Assembly (NCBI GenBank): GCA_045580305.1
Contig: JAZNNQ010000001.1
Span: 1-64,000, forward strand
Origin: RGIG7332 sp045580305
Lineage (GTDB): Bacteria > Bacillota > Clostridia > Oscillospirales > JAAYXM01
DNA: 64,000 nucleotides
Direction of reading: 5' to 3'
Part shown: positions 25,476 to 35,269 of the stretch, one piece after another
Layout of the letters: the number at the start of each line of letters is the position of its first letter
How positions within the stretch are numbered: position 1 is the first letter of the stretch
Position numbers and translations under genes: made by a program
The notes under the pieces: model-generated
Database searches by the model: none
What the model saw: only the letters and a program-made list of their open reading frames with translations
Told to the model about the DNA's origin: nothing

Positions 25476-26342
25476 ATGAAAAAAATAATGCTGCACCCAA
25501 ATCCAACTCGTGATACCAATCTTGAAAATACCCGTAAAATAGCGCAGTTTTTAACAACCCGAGGCGTTGAAGTAACAATACCCGAGGATGTTGCTATAAT
25601 TGATTATCCCTGCTTTAAAATCCTGCCCTTTGAAGAGGCGATAAAGGATGCTGATATGATCATATCCATTGGCGGTGACGGCTCTATACTTCACACCGTG
25701 GCAAAGACCGTGGGCAGGGGAATTGAAATTCTCGGCGTAAACAGCGGCCGTATGGGTTATATGGCAGAGCTTGAGGCAGACGAATTTGAATATTTAGACC
25801 GCGTTTTAGAGGGCAATTATATCGTCGAAGAGCGAATGATGATAGATGTGTCAATCCGTCGCGGTGAAGAGGTATTTATACAGGGTACCGGTCTTAACGA
25901 TGTAGTTGTGGCGAAAACCGATCGCCTTAAGATAATCGATATCGATGTTTATGCCGACCGCTCATTTATTTCACATTACCAGGGCGACGGTGTCGCAATT
26001 GCGACTCCTACCGGCTCCACCGCATATTCAATGTCTGCGGGCGGACCTATTGTTGACCCGATTACAGAGAGCATTACAATAACCCCCATTTGTACCCATT
26101 CACTTTCCGCAAAGCCTATCGTTCTTTCCTCGCAGCGCGAGATTTCTGTACAGGCGCTGTCTAAAGTGGACGGTGCTATCGGCGTAAATGTTGACGGCGC
26201 ATCACATATTGATTTAAAATACGGCGATCAGGTAATCATAAAGAGATCAAATCATACAACAAAGCTTGTGCGCGTAAAGAACATCAACTTCTATGACATT
26301 CTGTGCACAAAACTTTCAGATCGGAGGTTTGACGCAAATTGA
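25476..26342 (+). CDS. nadK: NAD kinase
   Basis: 288-residue ATP-NAD kinase making NADP. Diagnostic GGDGS motif (ISIGGDGSILH), LGVNSGRMGY, the NDVVVAKTD block and TPTGSTAYSMSAGGPIV are all present. AAGGGG lies 8 bases before the ATG. Its TGA overlaps the TTG start of argR by four bases. Confidence 0.97.
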   Translation: MKKIMLHPNPTRDTNLENTRKIAQFLTTRGVEVTIPEDVAIIDYPCFKILPFEEAIKDADMIISIGGDGSILHTVAKTVGRGIEILGVNSGRMGYMAELEADEFEYLDRVLEGNYIVEERMMIDVSIRRGEEVFIQGTGLNDVVVAKTDRLKIIDIDVYADRSFISHYQGDGVAIATPTGSTAYSMSAGGPIVDPITESITITPICTHSLSAKPIVLSSQREISVQALSKVDGAIGVNVDGASHIDLKYGDQVIIKRSNHTTKLVRVKNINFYDILCTKLSDRRFDAN

Positions 26343-26791
26343 AGCTGCAAAGACAATCTAAAATTTTGCAATTAATCGAACAACACGATATAGAAACACA
26401 GATGGAGCTTACCGAGCATTTAATCCGTGCGGGATTTGATACCACTCAGGCAACCGTGTCCCGCGATATTAAGGAGCTTCACCTTGTAAAAACCGCGTCT
26501 AAAAGCGGGCGCAATAAATATGCTGCTGCTACCGGCCAGGCAGAAACCGGTTTTTCCGGCAGACTTCGCACCATTTTCCGTGAGGGTGTGTTGTCCTATG
26601 ACTATGCCCAGAATATAGTTGTAATTAAAACCATGCCCGGTCTTGCATCCGCCGCTTGCTCCGCTCTTGACGGAATGCATCTTGCGGATGTAGTGGGAAC
26701 AATTGCGGGCGACGATACCGGATTTTTGGTACTTCGTACCACCGAGAGCGCCCACGCATTTTGCGACGATTTAAAGAAAATGCTTGAATAA
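26339..26791 (+). CDS. argR: Arginine repressor ArgR
   Basis: 150 residues. N-terminal winged helix (TTQATVSRDIKELHLVK) and C-terminal arginine-binding hexamerisation domain with GTIAGDDTGFLVLR. TTG start at 26339 overlaps the nadK stop; GGAGGT lies 10 bases upstream. No arginine-biosynthesis gene is in the window, so this is the usual Firmicute placement beside recN rather than local control. Confidence 0.96.
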   Translation: MKLQRQSKILQLIEQHDIETQMELTEHLIRAGFDTTQATVSRDIKELHLVKTASKSGRNKYAAATGQAETGFSGRLRTIFREGVLSYDYAQNIVVIKTMPGLASAACSALDGMHLADVVGTIAGDDTGFLVLRTTESAHAFCDDLKKMLE

Positions 26792-26835
26792 GCTTATGGT
26801 GTATATTCTCATCGGATTAAGGAGGTGAGTCCTTT

Positions 26836-28524
26836 ATGCTAAAGCTTTTGCATATTGAAAACATTGCTATAATTGAAAAATGTGATATAGAGTTTGGCGA
26901 GGGCTTCAATGTACTTACCGGTGAGACCGGTGCGGGTAAGTCGATCATTATCGACTCAATTTCTGCCGTGCTTGGTGAGCGAAGCAGCCGCTCGCTCGTT
27001 CGAACAGGGGCTGACCGTGCCTTCGTTTCAGCGCTTTTTGATACTACGGAAAATGCCCGACTTTGGCTTGTATCTCAAGGCTTTGAGGTTGAGGACGAAC
27101 TTTTACTTCAGCGCGAAATTACGCCCGACGGTAAAACCACCTGCAGAGTAAACGGCAAACCTATTTCCGTTGGACTTTTAAAGTCACTTGGTGAAACACT
27201 TCTCAATATCCACGGCCAGCACGACAGCCAGACGCTTATGTACCCCGAGCATCACGCACAGTACATAGACCGCTTTGCCGATAAGGAAAAGTACACGGAA
27301 ATATACTCATCATACGAGAGTGAGTATAACCGCTATCTGGAGCTTGGCCGTGAGCTTAAAATGCTTAGGATGTCCGAGCAGGAGTTTGTAAAGCGGGTCG
27401 ATATGCTAAAATATCAGATAGAGGAGTTGGAGGGCGCGTCCCTCAAAGCGGGCGAGCTTGACGAGCTGCGCGAGCGGCGTGAACTTCTCAGAAACTCAGC
27501 GAAAATTACCGAGGCGCTCTCATTGGTATCAAATCTATTTTCCGGCGACGGTGAGCGCGCGGGCATTATATCCGACTTAGGCGGTGCCGAGCGGGCGCTA
27601 TACAGCCTGAAACTAAGTGACACAACAGAACTATGCTCCCGTCTTGGTGAGGTGCTTGCCAATGCGGAGGATATATATGGTGAGGTAAACTCACTGCTAT
27701 CAAAGATGGACGCTTCCCCCGAGGAAATCGAGCGGGTGGAGGAGCGGTACGACTTCTTAAAACGACTTACCGTTAAATACGGTGCTGATGAAGAAAGTCT
27801 TATCTCTCAGCTTGAAGAATTTAAAGAAGAACTTGCAACCCTTGAACATTCCGATGAGCGCAGGGTTCAGGCAGAGGGCGAGCTTGATGAATGCGAAAAC
27901 TCTTGTTGGGATTTAGCACAAAAGTTATTTAATCTGCGTCGCAGAACGGCAAGAGACTTTGAAGCACGGGTTATGAGCGAGCTTAATGACCTGGATATGG
28001 CAAAGGTAACCTTCTCCGCCAAAATTGAGCCTTGCGAAAACTTGGGGATTCGTGGCGCCGATAGTATTGAGTTTTTAATCTCCACAAACCTTGGTGAGCC
28101 GCTAAAGCCACTTGCTAAAATCGCCTCGGGCGGTGAAATGGCGCGCATAATGCTTGCCCTTAAAAATGTACTTGCCGAAAACGATAGGGTGCAAACTCTC
28201 ATCTTCGACGAGGTGGATGCAGGTGTTTCGGGCAGAGCGGCGCAAAAGGTTGCGGAAAAATTAGCCGAACTTTCAATAAAGAAGCAAATACTATGTGTAA
28301 CACATCTTCCTCAGATGTCTGCAATGGCGGATACTCATTTTAAAATAGATAAGGAAGAGGCTGGTGGCAGAACGGTCACCACTGTAACAATTTTGGATAG
28401 CAGCGGGCGAGTGCTCGAGCTTGCGAGACTCCTTGGTGGTCAGACCATTACCGACAAAACGAGGGAAAATGCAAGCGAGCTTATAGAGGCCGCAAAGAAT
28501 ATAAAAAAGGAGCAGAAAAAATGA
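26836..28524 (+). CDS. recN: DNA repair protein RecN
   Basis: 562-residue SMC-like ATPase acting early at DNA double-strand breaks. Walker A GETGAGKSIIID near residue 33, long coiled-coil middle (about 150-370), ABC signature ASGGEMARIMLAL and Walker B LIFDEVDAGVSG near the end. AAGGAGGTGA precedes the ATG. Its TGA overlaps the ATG of tyrS by four bases. Confidence 0.97.
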   Translation: MLKLLHIENIAIIEKCDIEFGEGFNVLTGETGAGKSIIIDSISAVLGERSSRSLVRTGADRAFVSALFDTTENARLWLVSQGFEVEDELLLQREITPDGKTTCRVNGKPISVGLLKSLGETLLNIHGQHDSQTLMYPEHHAQYIDRFADKEKYTEIYSSYESEYNRYLELGRELKMLRMSEQEFVKRVDMLKYQIEELEGASLKAGELDELRERRELLRNSAKITEALSLVSNLFSGDGERAGIISDLGGAERALYSLKLSDTTELCSRLGEVLANAEDIYGEVNSLLSKMDASPEEIERVEERYDFLKRLTVKYGADEESLISQLEEFKEELATLEHSDERRVQAEGELDECENSCWDLAQKLFNLRRRTARDFEARVMSELNDLDMAKVTFSAKIEPCENLGIRGADSIEFLISTNLGEPLKPLAKIASGGEMARIMLALKNVLAENDRVQTLIFDEVDAGVSGRAAQKVAEKLAELSIKKQILCVTHLPQMSAMADTHFKIDKEEAGGRTVTTVTILDSSGRVLELARLLGGQTITDKTRENASELIEAAKNIKKEQKK

Positions 28525-29744
28525 AACTCTATGAAGAATTAAAGGCGCGCGGTCTTATCGCGCAGACAACTAACGAGGAGCTTATCTCAAAGCTCTTAAA
28601 CGAGGATAAGATCACCTTCTACACAGGCTTCGACCCCACGGCAGACAGCCTTCATGTAGGACACTTCCTCGTTCTTACCGTTATGAAGCGTCTCCAGATG
28701 GCAGGCCATCGTCCTATCGCGCTTCTCGGCGGCGGTACAACCTTAGTCGGTGACCCTACCGGTAAGACCGATATGAGAAAGATGCTTACCAAGGAGCAGA
28801 TTCAGTCAAATGCAGACCGCTTTAAGGAACAGATGGGCCGCTTTATCGACTTTTCTGACGGCAAGGCGATTATGGTAAATAATGCCGACTGGCTTTGTGA
28901 TCTTAAGTATCTCGAGTTCTTAAGAGAAATCGGTGTTCACTTCTCTGTTAACCGTATGCTTACTGCAGAGTGCTTCAAGAGCCGTCTTGAAAAGGGCCTT
29001 ACCTTCATCGAGTTTAACTATATGTTAATGCAGAGCTACGACTTCTTAAAGCTCTTTGAGACTTACGGCTGCCGCTTAGAGTGTGGCGGTGACGACCAGT
29101 GGTCAAATATCCTTGGCGGTACCGAACTTGTAAGACGAGTACACGGAGAGGATGTAAACGGCCTTACCTTCACTCTTCTTACCACCTCCGAGGGCAAGAA
29201 AATGGGCAAGACCGAAAAGGGTGCTGTATGGCTTGATCCGGAGAAGACCACTCCCTATGAGTTCTATCAGTACTGGAGAAATGTACGCGACGATGATGTT
29301 ATCCGTTGCCTCAAGATGTTAACCTTTATGCCTCTTGAGGAAATTGCAGAGTACGAAAAACTCGAGGGTCAGGAACTTAACCGTGCTAAGAGCAAGCTTG
29401 CATATGAGCTTACCAAGCTCGTTCACGGTGAGGAAGAGGCCAACAAGGCAGACGAGGCTGCAAAATCACTCTTTACATCCCAGAGTGACTCCAACAATAT
29501 GCCCTCTACCGATCTTACCGATGCTGATTTTATCGACGGCGCAATTTCTGCCCTTGACCTTCTTTGCAAGTGCGGCTTAACACCGTCTAAGTCCGAGGCG
29601 CGCCGCGTTGTACAGCAGGGCGGTCTTGTGGTAAATGATGAAAAGGTTACCGATGTGGCAAAGACCTTTACCAAGGCTGACTTTGTCGACGGCAAGCTTA
29701 TCATCAAGAAGGGTAAGAAGACCTTCCACAGAGCAAATATCTAA
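28521..29744 (+). CDS. tyrS: Tyrosyl-tRNA synthetase
   Basis: 407-residue class I aminoacyl-tRNA synthetase. HIGH-type motif HVGH at 45-48, tyrosine-binding DFLKLFETYGCRLECGGDDQW, KMSKS-type motif KKMGKT, and a C-terminal S4 domain (CGLTPSKSEARRVVQQGGL). KMGKT in place of KMSKS is seen in the TyrZ-like subgroup. AAAAGGAG precedes the ATG. No T-box is present because it is read from the recN operon. Ends with a strong terminator. Confidence 0.97.
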   Translation: MKLYEELKARGLIAQTTNEELISKLLNEDKITFYTGFDPTADSLHVGHFLVLTVMKRLQMAGHRPIALLGGGTTLVGDPTGKTDMRKMLTKEQIQSNADRFKEQMGRFIDFSDGKAIMVNNADWLCDLKYLEFLREIGVHFSVNRMLTAECFKSRLEKGLTFIEFNYMLMQSYDFLKLFETYGCRLECGGDDQWSNILGGTELVRRVHGEDVNGLTFTLLTTSEGKKMGKTEKGAVWLDPEKTTPYEFYQYWRNVRDDDVIRCLKMLTFMPLEEIAEYEKLEGQELNRAKSKLAYELTKLVHGEEEANKADEAAKSLFTSQSDSNNMPSTDLTDADFIDGAISALDLLCKCGLTPSKSEARRVVQQGGLVVNDEKVTDVAKTFTKADFVDGKLIIKKGKKTFHRANI

Positions 29745-29751
29745 TAAAGTT

Positions 29752-29787
29752 AAGACACCAAAGCAAAATGCTTTGGTGTCTTTTTTA
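29752..29787 (+). terminator. Terminator after tyrS
   Basis: AAGACACCAAAGCA (29752-29765), AAA loop, TGCTTTGGTGTCTT (29769-29782) and a T-run. Confidence 0.95.
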
Positions 29788-29820
29788 TGTTGTGCGCATA
29801 GAATGAACAGAGGTGGTTTT

Positions 29821-30450
29821 ATGCGCCGAAAATATAAAAAGCGGGGTAGAAAATGGCATATTCCGATTGCTTTTCTCGTAATTCTTATAATCTTTTGTGT
29901 TACCTATTACATAGTAGCAATGCGGCCGCTTTTAGAGGAATATGTAAATGACGAGCTTGCAAATGAAATCAACCTGACAATAAATCGGGTGACAAGCGGG
30001 AAACTGGATGAAAATAATATAACATATGACTCGCTTATCACCCTAACAAAGGATGATGAGGGGCACATAATCTCCCTTGCAACAAAAGTGGGGGAAATGA
30101 ATAAATTAAAGCTCGACATAGAAAAAGAACTGCTTGAAACCCTTATCAGTACCGAACATATAACCATAGAGGTGCCAATCGGGAGCCTTATTGGCGGTGA
30201 ATTTTTCTCTGGTCGTGGGCCATGCCTTAAGGTGCGGGTTGTACCGGTAACAAGGGTGTACACCGAGTACGACAACCGCTTTGACTCCGCAGGCATTAAT
30301 CAGACCCGACACCAGGTGTTCTTAAGATACAATGTATCCCTAAAAGTGCTTTTGCCGGGTAAGCGGGAGAGTACGACGATAAACAGCGAAATTTGTGTTG
30401 CCGAAACCGTAATTGTAGGACTTATTCCGGATTTTTACGCGGGAAAATAA
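29821..30450 (+). CDS. yunB: Sporulation protein YunB
   Basis: 209 residues. Basic N-terminus (MRRKYKKRGRKW) and one membrane segment (about 13-33), then an extracytoplasmic domain with the family motif PIGSLIGGEFFSGRGP. YunB is made under mother-cell sporulation control in Bacillus subtilis and is needed for normal spore formation; its biochemistry is unknown. Start at 29821 has GAGGTGG upstream; a longer frame reaching back into tyrS is a shadow. It lies 64 bases before ligA. Confidence 0.88.
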   Translation: MRRKYKKRGRKWHIPIAFLVILIIFCVTYYIVAMRPLLEEYVNDELANEINLTINRVTSGKLDENNITYDSLITLTKDDEGHIISLATKVGEMNKLKLDIEKELLETLISTEHITIEVPIGSLIGGEFFSGRGPCLKVRVVPVTRVYTEYDNRFDSAGINQTRHQVFLRYNVSLKVLLPGKRESTTINSEICVAETVIVGLIPDFYAGK

Positions 30451-30514
30451 TTTGAGAAAACACTATGTATTTCCGCTAAAATGTGGTAAAATAAATACAA
30501 AGGACGGTGGCAGT

Positions 30515-32494
30515 ATGGAAAAGAGAATTAAAGAGCTTGTGTCGCTTTTAAATGAATATAACAGACAGTACTATGTCTTTGATAACCCCACGGTTTCCGA
30601 CTATGAGTATGATATGCTTCTGCGCGAGCTTGAGGAGCTTGAGGCAAAGTACCCCCAGTATCGCGACATAGCATCACCCACTCAGAGAGTAGGAGGAGAG
30701 GCGCTTAAAGCATTTGAGTCCTACACCCATCCTGTACCCCTTGACAGTCTGCAGGATGTGTTTTCAGAGGAGGAACTATACGCTTTTGATGCACGAGTCC
30801 GCGAGGTTATAGATAACCCCGAATATGTTGTAGAGCTTAAAATCGACGGACTTTCCGTAGCACTGGAGTACGAAAATGGTGTTTTTGTCCGCGGTGCCAC
30901 CCGTGGCGATGGTATTACTGGTGAGGATGTGACCGCCAACCTAAAGACCATAAAAACCATCCCTCTTTCCATACCCAATGCACCCGAGCGCCTTATTGTC
31001 AGAGGCGAGGTGTATATGCCATACGAGGTGTTCCTGCGCCTTAACGCTGAGCGTGAGGAGCGGGAAGAGGCGCTCTTTAAAAACCCGCGAAATGCAGCGG
31101 CAGGCGCACTGCGCCAATTAGACTCTAAGATTGCAGCGGAGAGATGCCTTGATATAATTATCTTTAATCTTCAGCTGTCAAGTGACAATGCGCCCGACAC
31201 TCACAGCGCAACCCTTGATTGGCTTAGTGGCTTTGGCTTTAAGGTAAGTCCCAAGCGTAAGACTTTTAACAATATAAAAGACGCGTATAACGAGATTTTA
31301 AACTTAGGTGAGTTGAGAGGCACTCTGCCGTTTCAGATAGACGGTGCGGTTGTCAAGGTAAATAATATTTCCGACCGTGAAAAACTCGGCAGAACCGCAA
31401 AATTCCCCAAATGGGCGGCGGCATATAAATACCCGCCCGAGCAGAAGGAAACAATCCTTGAGGACATTGTCATTCAGGTCGGCAGAACCGGTGTGCTCAC
31501 TCCAAATGCGGTACTAAAACCGGTTCATGTTGCGGGTGTTACCGTATCACGCGCAACCCTTCACAATGCGGATTTCATTCGTGAAAAAGACCTTATGATA
31601 GGCGACACGGTGGTTATACAGAAAGCGGGCGATATTATCCCTGAGGTTGTCCGTGTTGTTAAGGAAAAACGCCCTGATGCCGCAACTCCCTATAAAATTC
31701 CCGACACCTGCCCGGTGTGCGGAAGCCCCGTGTTTAAATACGAGGACGAGGCGGCTATAAGATGTCAGAACCCCGAATGTCCCGCACAAAGAGCGCGCAA
31801 TATCATCCATTTTGCATCACGCGACGCTATGGATATCGAAGGCCTTGGCCCTGCGGTTGTCGAAGCACTTATCAATGAGGGCCTGATTTCCGACTCAGCA
31901 GACCTCTACAGCCTTGAAAAAGAGGCAGTAGCTAAAATCGAGCGAATGGGTGATAAATCCGCAAGTAATTTGATTACATCTATTGATAAAAGCCGCGAGC
32001 GTGATCTTGCAAGGGTTATTTTCGCCCTTGGCATCCGTCATGTTGGACAGAAAACAGGCAAGGTGCTTGCAAAACGCTTTAAAACGATGGAGGCATTTTC
32101 GCGAGCTACTGTAGAGGAACTTACTCAGGTTGAGGATGTGGGTCTCGCAATTGCGGAGAGCATTGTAAATTGGTTCTCACTAAGCCATTCAAAGGAACTT
32201 ATCGCGCGCCTTGTTGAAGCGGGCGTAAATATGGAAAGCACGGAGCAGGTACTTGATACCCGCTTTGAGGGCAAGACATTTGTTCTTACCGGTGCGCTTT
32301 CGCGTTTTACCCGCGACAAAGCATCAGAGCTTATTGAATCTCTCGGCGGTAAGGTGTCCTCATCGGTTTCAAAAAAGACAAGCTATGTAGTAGTTGGCGA
32401 GGACGCGGGCAGTAAGCTGAGAAAGGCACAGGAACTTGGCATTGCCATCTTAAACGAAGAAGAATTTATCGAACTTTCGGGAATGGAGCTTTAA
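30515..32494 (+). CDS. ligA: NAD-dependent DNA ligase
   Basis: 659 residues, normal length. Domain Ia and adenylation domain with active-site Lys109 in LKIDGLSV, OB-fold, Cys4 zinc finger (CPVCGSP...CQNPEC), helix-hairpin-helix repeats (LGIRHVGQKTGKVLA, VEDVGLAIAESI) and a C-terminal BRCT domain (about 585-659). Seals nicks in replication and repair. ATG 30515 has AAGGACGGTGG upstream; earlier in-frame starts lack support. The stop is 2 bases before the TTG of the short gatC. Confidence 0.97.
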   Translation: MEKRIKELVSLLNEYNRQYYVFDNPTVSDYEYDMLLRELEELEAKYPQYRDIASPTQRVGGEALKAFESYTHPVPLDSLQDVFSEEELYAFDARVREVIDNPEYVVELKIDGLSVALEYENGVFVRGATRGDGITGEDVTANLKTIKTIPLSIPNAPERLIVRGEVYMPYEVFLRLNAEREEREEALFKNPRNAAAGALRQLDSKIAAERCLDIIIFNLQLSSDNAPDTHSATLDWLSGFGFKVSPKRKTFNNIKDAYNEILNLGELRGTLPFQIDGAVVKVNNISDREKLGRTAKFPKWAAAYKYPPEQKETILEDIVIQVGRTGVLTPNAVLKPVHVAGVTVSRATLHNADFIREKDLMIGDTVVIQKAGDIIPEVVRVVKEKRPDAATPYKIPDTCPVCGSPVFKYEDEAAIRCQNPECPAQRARNIIHFASRDAMDIEGLGPAVVEALINEGLISDSADLYSLEKEAVAKIERMGDKSASNLITSIDKSRERDLARVIFALGIRHVGQKTGKVLAKRFKTMEAFSRATVEELTQVEDVGLAIAESIVNWFSLSHSKELIARLVEAGVNMESTEQVLDTRFEGKTFVLTGALSRFTRDKASELIESLGGKVSSSVSKKTSYVVVGEDAGSKLRKAQELGIAILNEEEFIELSGMEL

Positions 32495-32496
32495 CA

Positions 32497-32667
32497 TTGA
32501 ACATTTCGGATATGATAGAATTTGTAAATAAAATATCCGCCTATCCGCTGTCTCAAACAGATACAGCGGACGGTATTTCTATGTCCGAATTGCGCGAAGA
32601 TACGGCAAAAGAGCACGATTTAAACCTTGAAAAAGAGGTCAAGGTCGCAAAGGTGGAGGGTGTATAG
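32497..32667 (+). CDS. gatC: Truncated-form GatC, Asp/Glu-tRNA amidotransferase subunit C
   Basis: A 56-residue frame from TTG 32497 to TAG 32665-32667, exactly filling the gap between ligA and gatA. The end, MSELREDTAKEHDLNLEK...VAKVEGV, matches the conserved C-terminal half of GatC (a LREDxV motif, then a V-P-K-V-type end), and IEFVNKISAYPL fits the helix before it. GatC wraps around GatA and bridges it to GatB; it is normally about 90-100 residues, so the first helix seems to be missing. No in-frame ATG or other start lies upstream before a stop at 32413. A GGAG at 32485-32488 could serve as ribosome site. Confidence 0.7.
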   Translation: MNISDMIEFVNKISAYPLSQTDTADGISMSELREDTAKEHDLNLEKEVKVAKVEGV

Positions 32668-33879
32668 ATGCTTACTACACTTTCGAAAAAACTTTGTAAT
32701 AGAGAAATATCCGCCTATGAGCTGACAAAAAACTACCTTGAAAAAGCGGACAAGCTGGGCGCGTATCTTTTTAAAAATGTAGCGGCGCTTGAAACTGCAA
32801 AAAGGGTGGATGAGAGACTAGCAAAAGGTGAAGTGTTACATCCTCTTGCAGGTATTCCCATAGCCGTTAAAGACAATATTGTAACTAAGGATATACCCAC
32901 TACTTGCGCGTCCCGCACTCTTGAAAATTACATCCCGCCTTATGACGCTACTGTTATTACAAAACTGAAAGCAGCGGGACTTCCGATACTCGGCAAAACC
33001 AATATGGACGAGTTTGGTATGGGATCAACCGGTGAGAATTCCGCCTTTTACCCAACTAAAAACCCGCGGGATAATACCTGTGTCCCGGGCGGCTCGTCCT
33101 CGGGCTCTGCCGCCGCGGTTGCAGGTGGGCTTGCACCTGTTGCTTTGGGTAGTGATACCGGTGGCTCCTGCAGATTACCTGCGGCGTTTTGCGGTATTGT
33201 AGGATTTAAGCCGAGCTACGGCGCGGTATCCCGTTATGGGCTTATCGCCTTTGCATCATCCCTTGACCAAATTGGAATTCTGTCAAAAACCGTATCCGAT
33301 GCAGGTCTTATTTTTGATGTTATTTCGGGCAGAGATCCACGCGATATGACAAGTATTGATATAAGCGAAAATACAGAGTATACGCCTAAAATAAAGCGCT
33401 TTGAGGATATAGAGGATGCTCTTTTTGACCTTGCGCTTCCCGCGTATTACATAATTTCATCGGCAGAGGCATCCAGTAATCTCGCTCGCTACGACGGTGT
33501 TTATTACGGTAGCGACGGTCTTTTCGGTGATGAGGTGCGTCGCAGAATTGAACTTGGAAATTTTGTTTTGAGCGCTGAGAATATCGGTGAATATTACAAT
33601 AAGGCAAGTAGTGTAAGAGCGGCACTATGCCGTAAAATGGACGAACTGTTTGCTAACTGTGATTTTATTGTTATGCCCACAGCGCCTGATGAGATACCAA
33701 AACTTTGTCAGCTTGCAAACGGTAGTGAGATGTACGAAAAAGACAGATTTACCATGCTTGCAAATCTCGCATATCTTCCTGCAATTACCTTGCCATCGGG
33801 CGTTACGATTATGGCGCAGCGAGGCAGAGACAAAGCTCTTCTGTCCTATGCACGGGAGGTGGAAGCAAATGGTATATGA
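32668..33879 (+). CDS. gatA: Asp/Glu-tRNA amidotransferase subunit A (compact)
   Basis: 403-residue amidase-signature protein that frees ammonia from glutamine for transamidation of Glu-tRNA(Gln) or Asp-tRNA(Asn). The catalytic triad is kept: Lys68 in VKDNI, the GGSSSGS cluster at 141-147 and Ser167 in DTGGSCRLPA (the usual sequence is SIRQPA). Family members are about 480-490 residues; here a block of some 60-70 residues is missing just after ENTEYTPKIKRFED, before LPAYYIISSAEASSNL. It starts directly after gatC and overlaps gatB by 11 bases. Confidence 0.93.
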   Translation: MLTTLSKKLCNREISAYELTKNYLEKADKLGAYLFKNVAALETAKRVDERLAKGEVLHPLAGIPIAVKDNIVTKDIPTTCASRTLENYIPPYDATVITKLKAAGLPILGKTNMDEFGMGSTGENSAFYPTKNPRDNTCVPGGSSSGSAAAVAGGLAPVALGSDTGGSCRLPAAFCGIVGFKPSYGAVSRYGLIAFASSLDQIGILSKTVSDAGLIFDVISGRDPRDMTSIDISENTEYTPKIKRFEDIEDALFDLALPAYYIISSAEASSNLARYDGVYYGSDGLFGDEVRRRIELGNFVLSAENIGEYYNKASSVRAALCRKMDELFANCDFIVMPTAPDEIPKLCQLANGSEMYEKDRFTMLANLAYLPAITLPSGVTIMAQRGRDKALLSYAREVEANGI

Positions 33880-35269
33880 AGCGGTAATCGGCCTCGAGGT
33901 ACACGCGGAGCTTAATACCAAGACCAAGATGTACTGCGCCTGTAAAAATGCCTTCGGTGGCGAAATAAACACAAGAATCTGCCCGGTATGCACCGGCCTT
34001 CCCGGCACCCTTCCGCAGCTTAATCGTGAGGCGTTAGACAAGGCTATACTTGCAGGTAGGGCAATGAACTGTACCATAGCTACAAAAACACGACAGTACC
34101 GTAAGCACTACCGCTATCCCGACCTTCCCAAGGGCTACCAGATATCACAACTTAGTATTCCATTATGTATGGACGGTCACTTTGACTATTTTTGCGGAGA
34201 CACGCTAAAGCGCGCCTATATCCGCCAAATTCATATTGAGGAGGATGCGGGAAAACTCATACACAACGGGGAGAGCACATATGTTGACTATAACCGTTGC
34301 GGTGTGCCCCTTATTGAAATTGTAACAGATCCCTGTTTTCATTCGAGTGATGAGGCGTATTCCTTTTTAGAAGCTGTTCGCACAATGCTGCTGGACATCG
34401 GCATTTCCGACTGTCGAATGGAGGAAGGGTCACTCAGGGCGGATGTAAATGTGTCCTTGAGAAAAGCGGGAGAGAGTAAGCTGAGTGCCCGTGTCGAAAT
34501 GAAAAACCTCGCAACCTTTAACGGAGCGCGCCGCGCCATAGATTTTGAAATTGCCCGACAGCGTGAACTTTTAGACCGCGGCGAAACGGTTGTGCCGATT
34601 ACTATGCGCTGGGACGATGAGGCGGGCAAGAGCATCTTTATGCGCGATAAAGAGAGCGCGGCGGACTATCGATTTATGCCCGAGCCGGATATTCCGCCAC
34701 TTAAGATTGAATGCAGTAGCACGCCCCTTCCCGAAAGTGAAGCTGAGCGCAGATGTCGACTTTTAAGGGGACTGCCATCTCCTCAGGCAAAGGAGATTGC
34801 GAAAAACTTAAAACTGTGTGAGTATTTTGATAGCGTGTCCCATATAGGTGAGAAGGTCTGTGCCAATTTCCTTTTGGGCACGGTTGCAAATCTCACCAAC
34901 GAAACGGGAATACCCGTGTGGGAGTCTTACTTGACAGCGAATAAATTCTGTGCGATTATAACTAAGATAAATTCAGGCGAAATAAACACCGACGGCGGAA
35001 AAATACTTATGGAAAAGCTATTCACCGCCGACATTGGTGTTGAGGAGACCATTGATAAACTAAATCTTAAGGTCTGTCGTGACAGAAGCGATTATTTAAG
35101 CGTTGTACATTTTGTCCTGGTGAATAACGAAAAGGCGGTTAATGATTATAAAGCGGGCAAGGGTAATGCCATCGGCTTTCTTGTAGGGCAATGTATGCGC
35201 TCGATGAGCCGCGGGGCAGACGCAAATCTTTTCCGCGAGATACTTGAGGAGGTGCTTGAATGCCTATAA
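33869..35269 (+). CDS. gatB: Asp/Glu-tRNA amidotransferase subunit B
   Basis: 466 residues, near normal. The kinase-like cradle domain has VIGLEVHAELNT, ICPVCTGLPGTLP and YPDLPKGYQISQ; the C-terminal YqeY-like tRNA-binding tail is present. Activates the misacylated tRNA with ATP and accepts ammonia from GatA. Cys residues CACKN and CPVC fit the zinc site. ATG 33869 is chosen because GGGAGGTGG lies upstream and the protein then begins as in the family. The stop overlaps the next gene by 10 bases. Confidence 0.96.
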   Translation: MVYEAVIGLEVHAELNTKTKMYCACKNAFGGEINTRICPVCTGLPGTLPQLNREALDKAILAGRAMNCTIATKTRQYRKHYRYPDLPKGYQISQLSIPLCMDGHFDYFCGDTLKRAYIRQIHIEEDAGKLIHNGESTYVDYNRCGVPLIEIVTDPCFHSSDEAYSFLEAVRTMLLDIGISDCRMEEGSLRADVNVSLRKAGESKLSARVEMKNLATFNGARRAIDFEIARQRELLDRGETVVPITMRWDDEAGKSIFMRDKESAADYRFMPEPDIPPLKIECSSTPLPESEAERRCRLLRGLPSPQAKEIAKNLKLCEYFDSVSHIGEKVCANFLLGTVANLTNETGIPVWESYLTANKFCAIITKINSGEINTDGGKILMEKLFTADIGVEETIDKLNLKVCRDRSDYLSVVHFVLVNNEKAVNDYKAGKGNAIGFLVGQCMRSMSRGADANLFREILEEVLECL

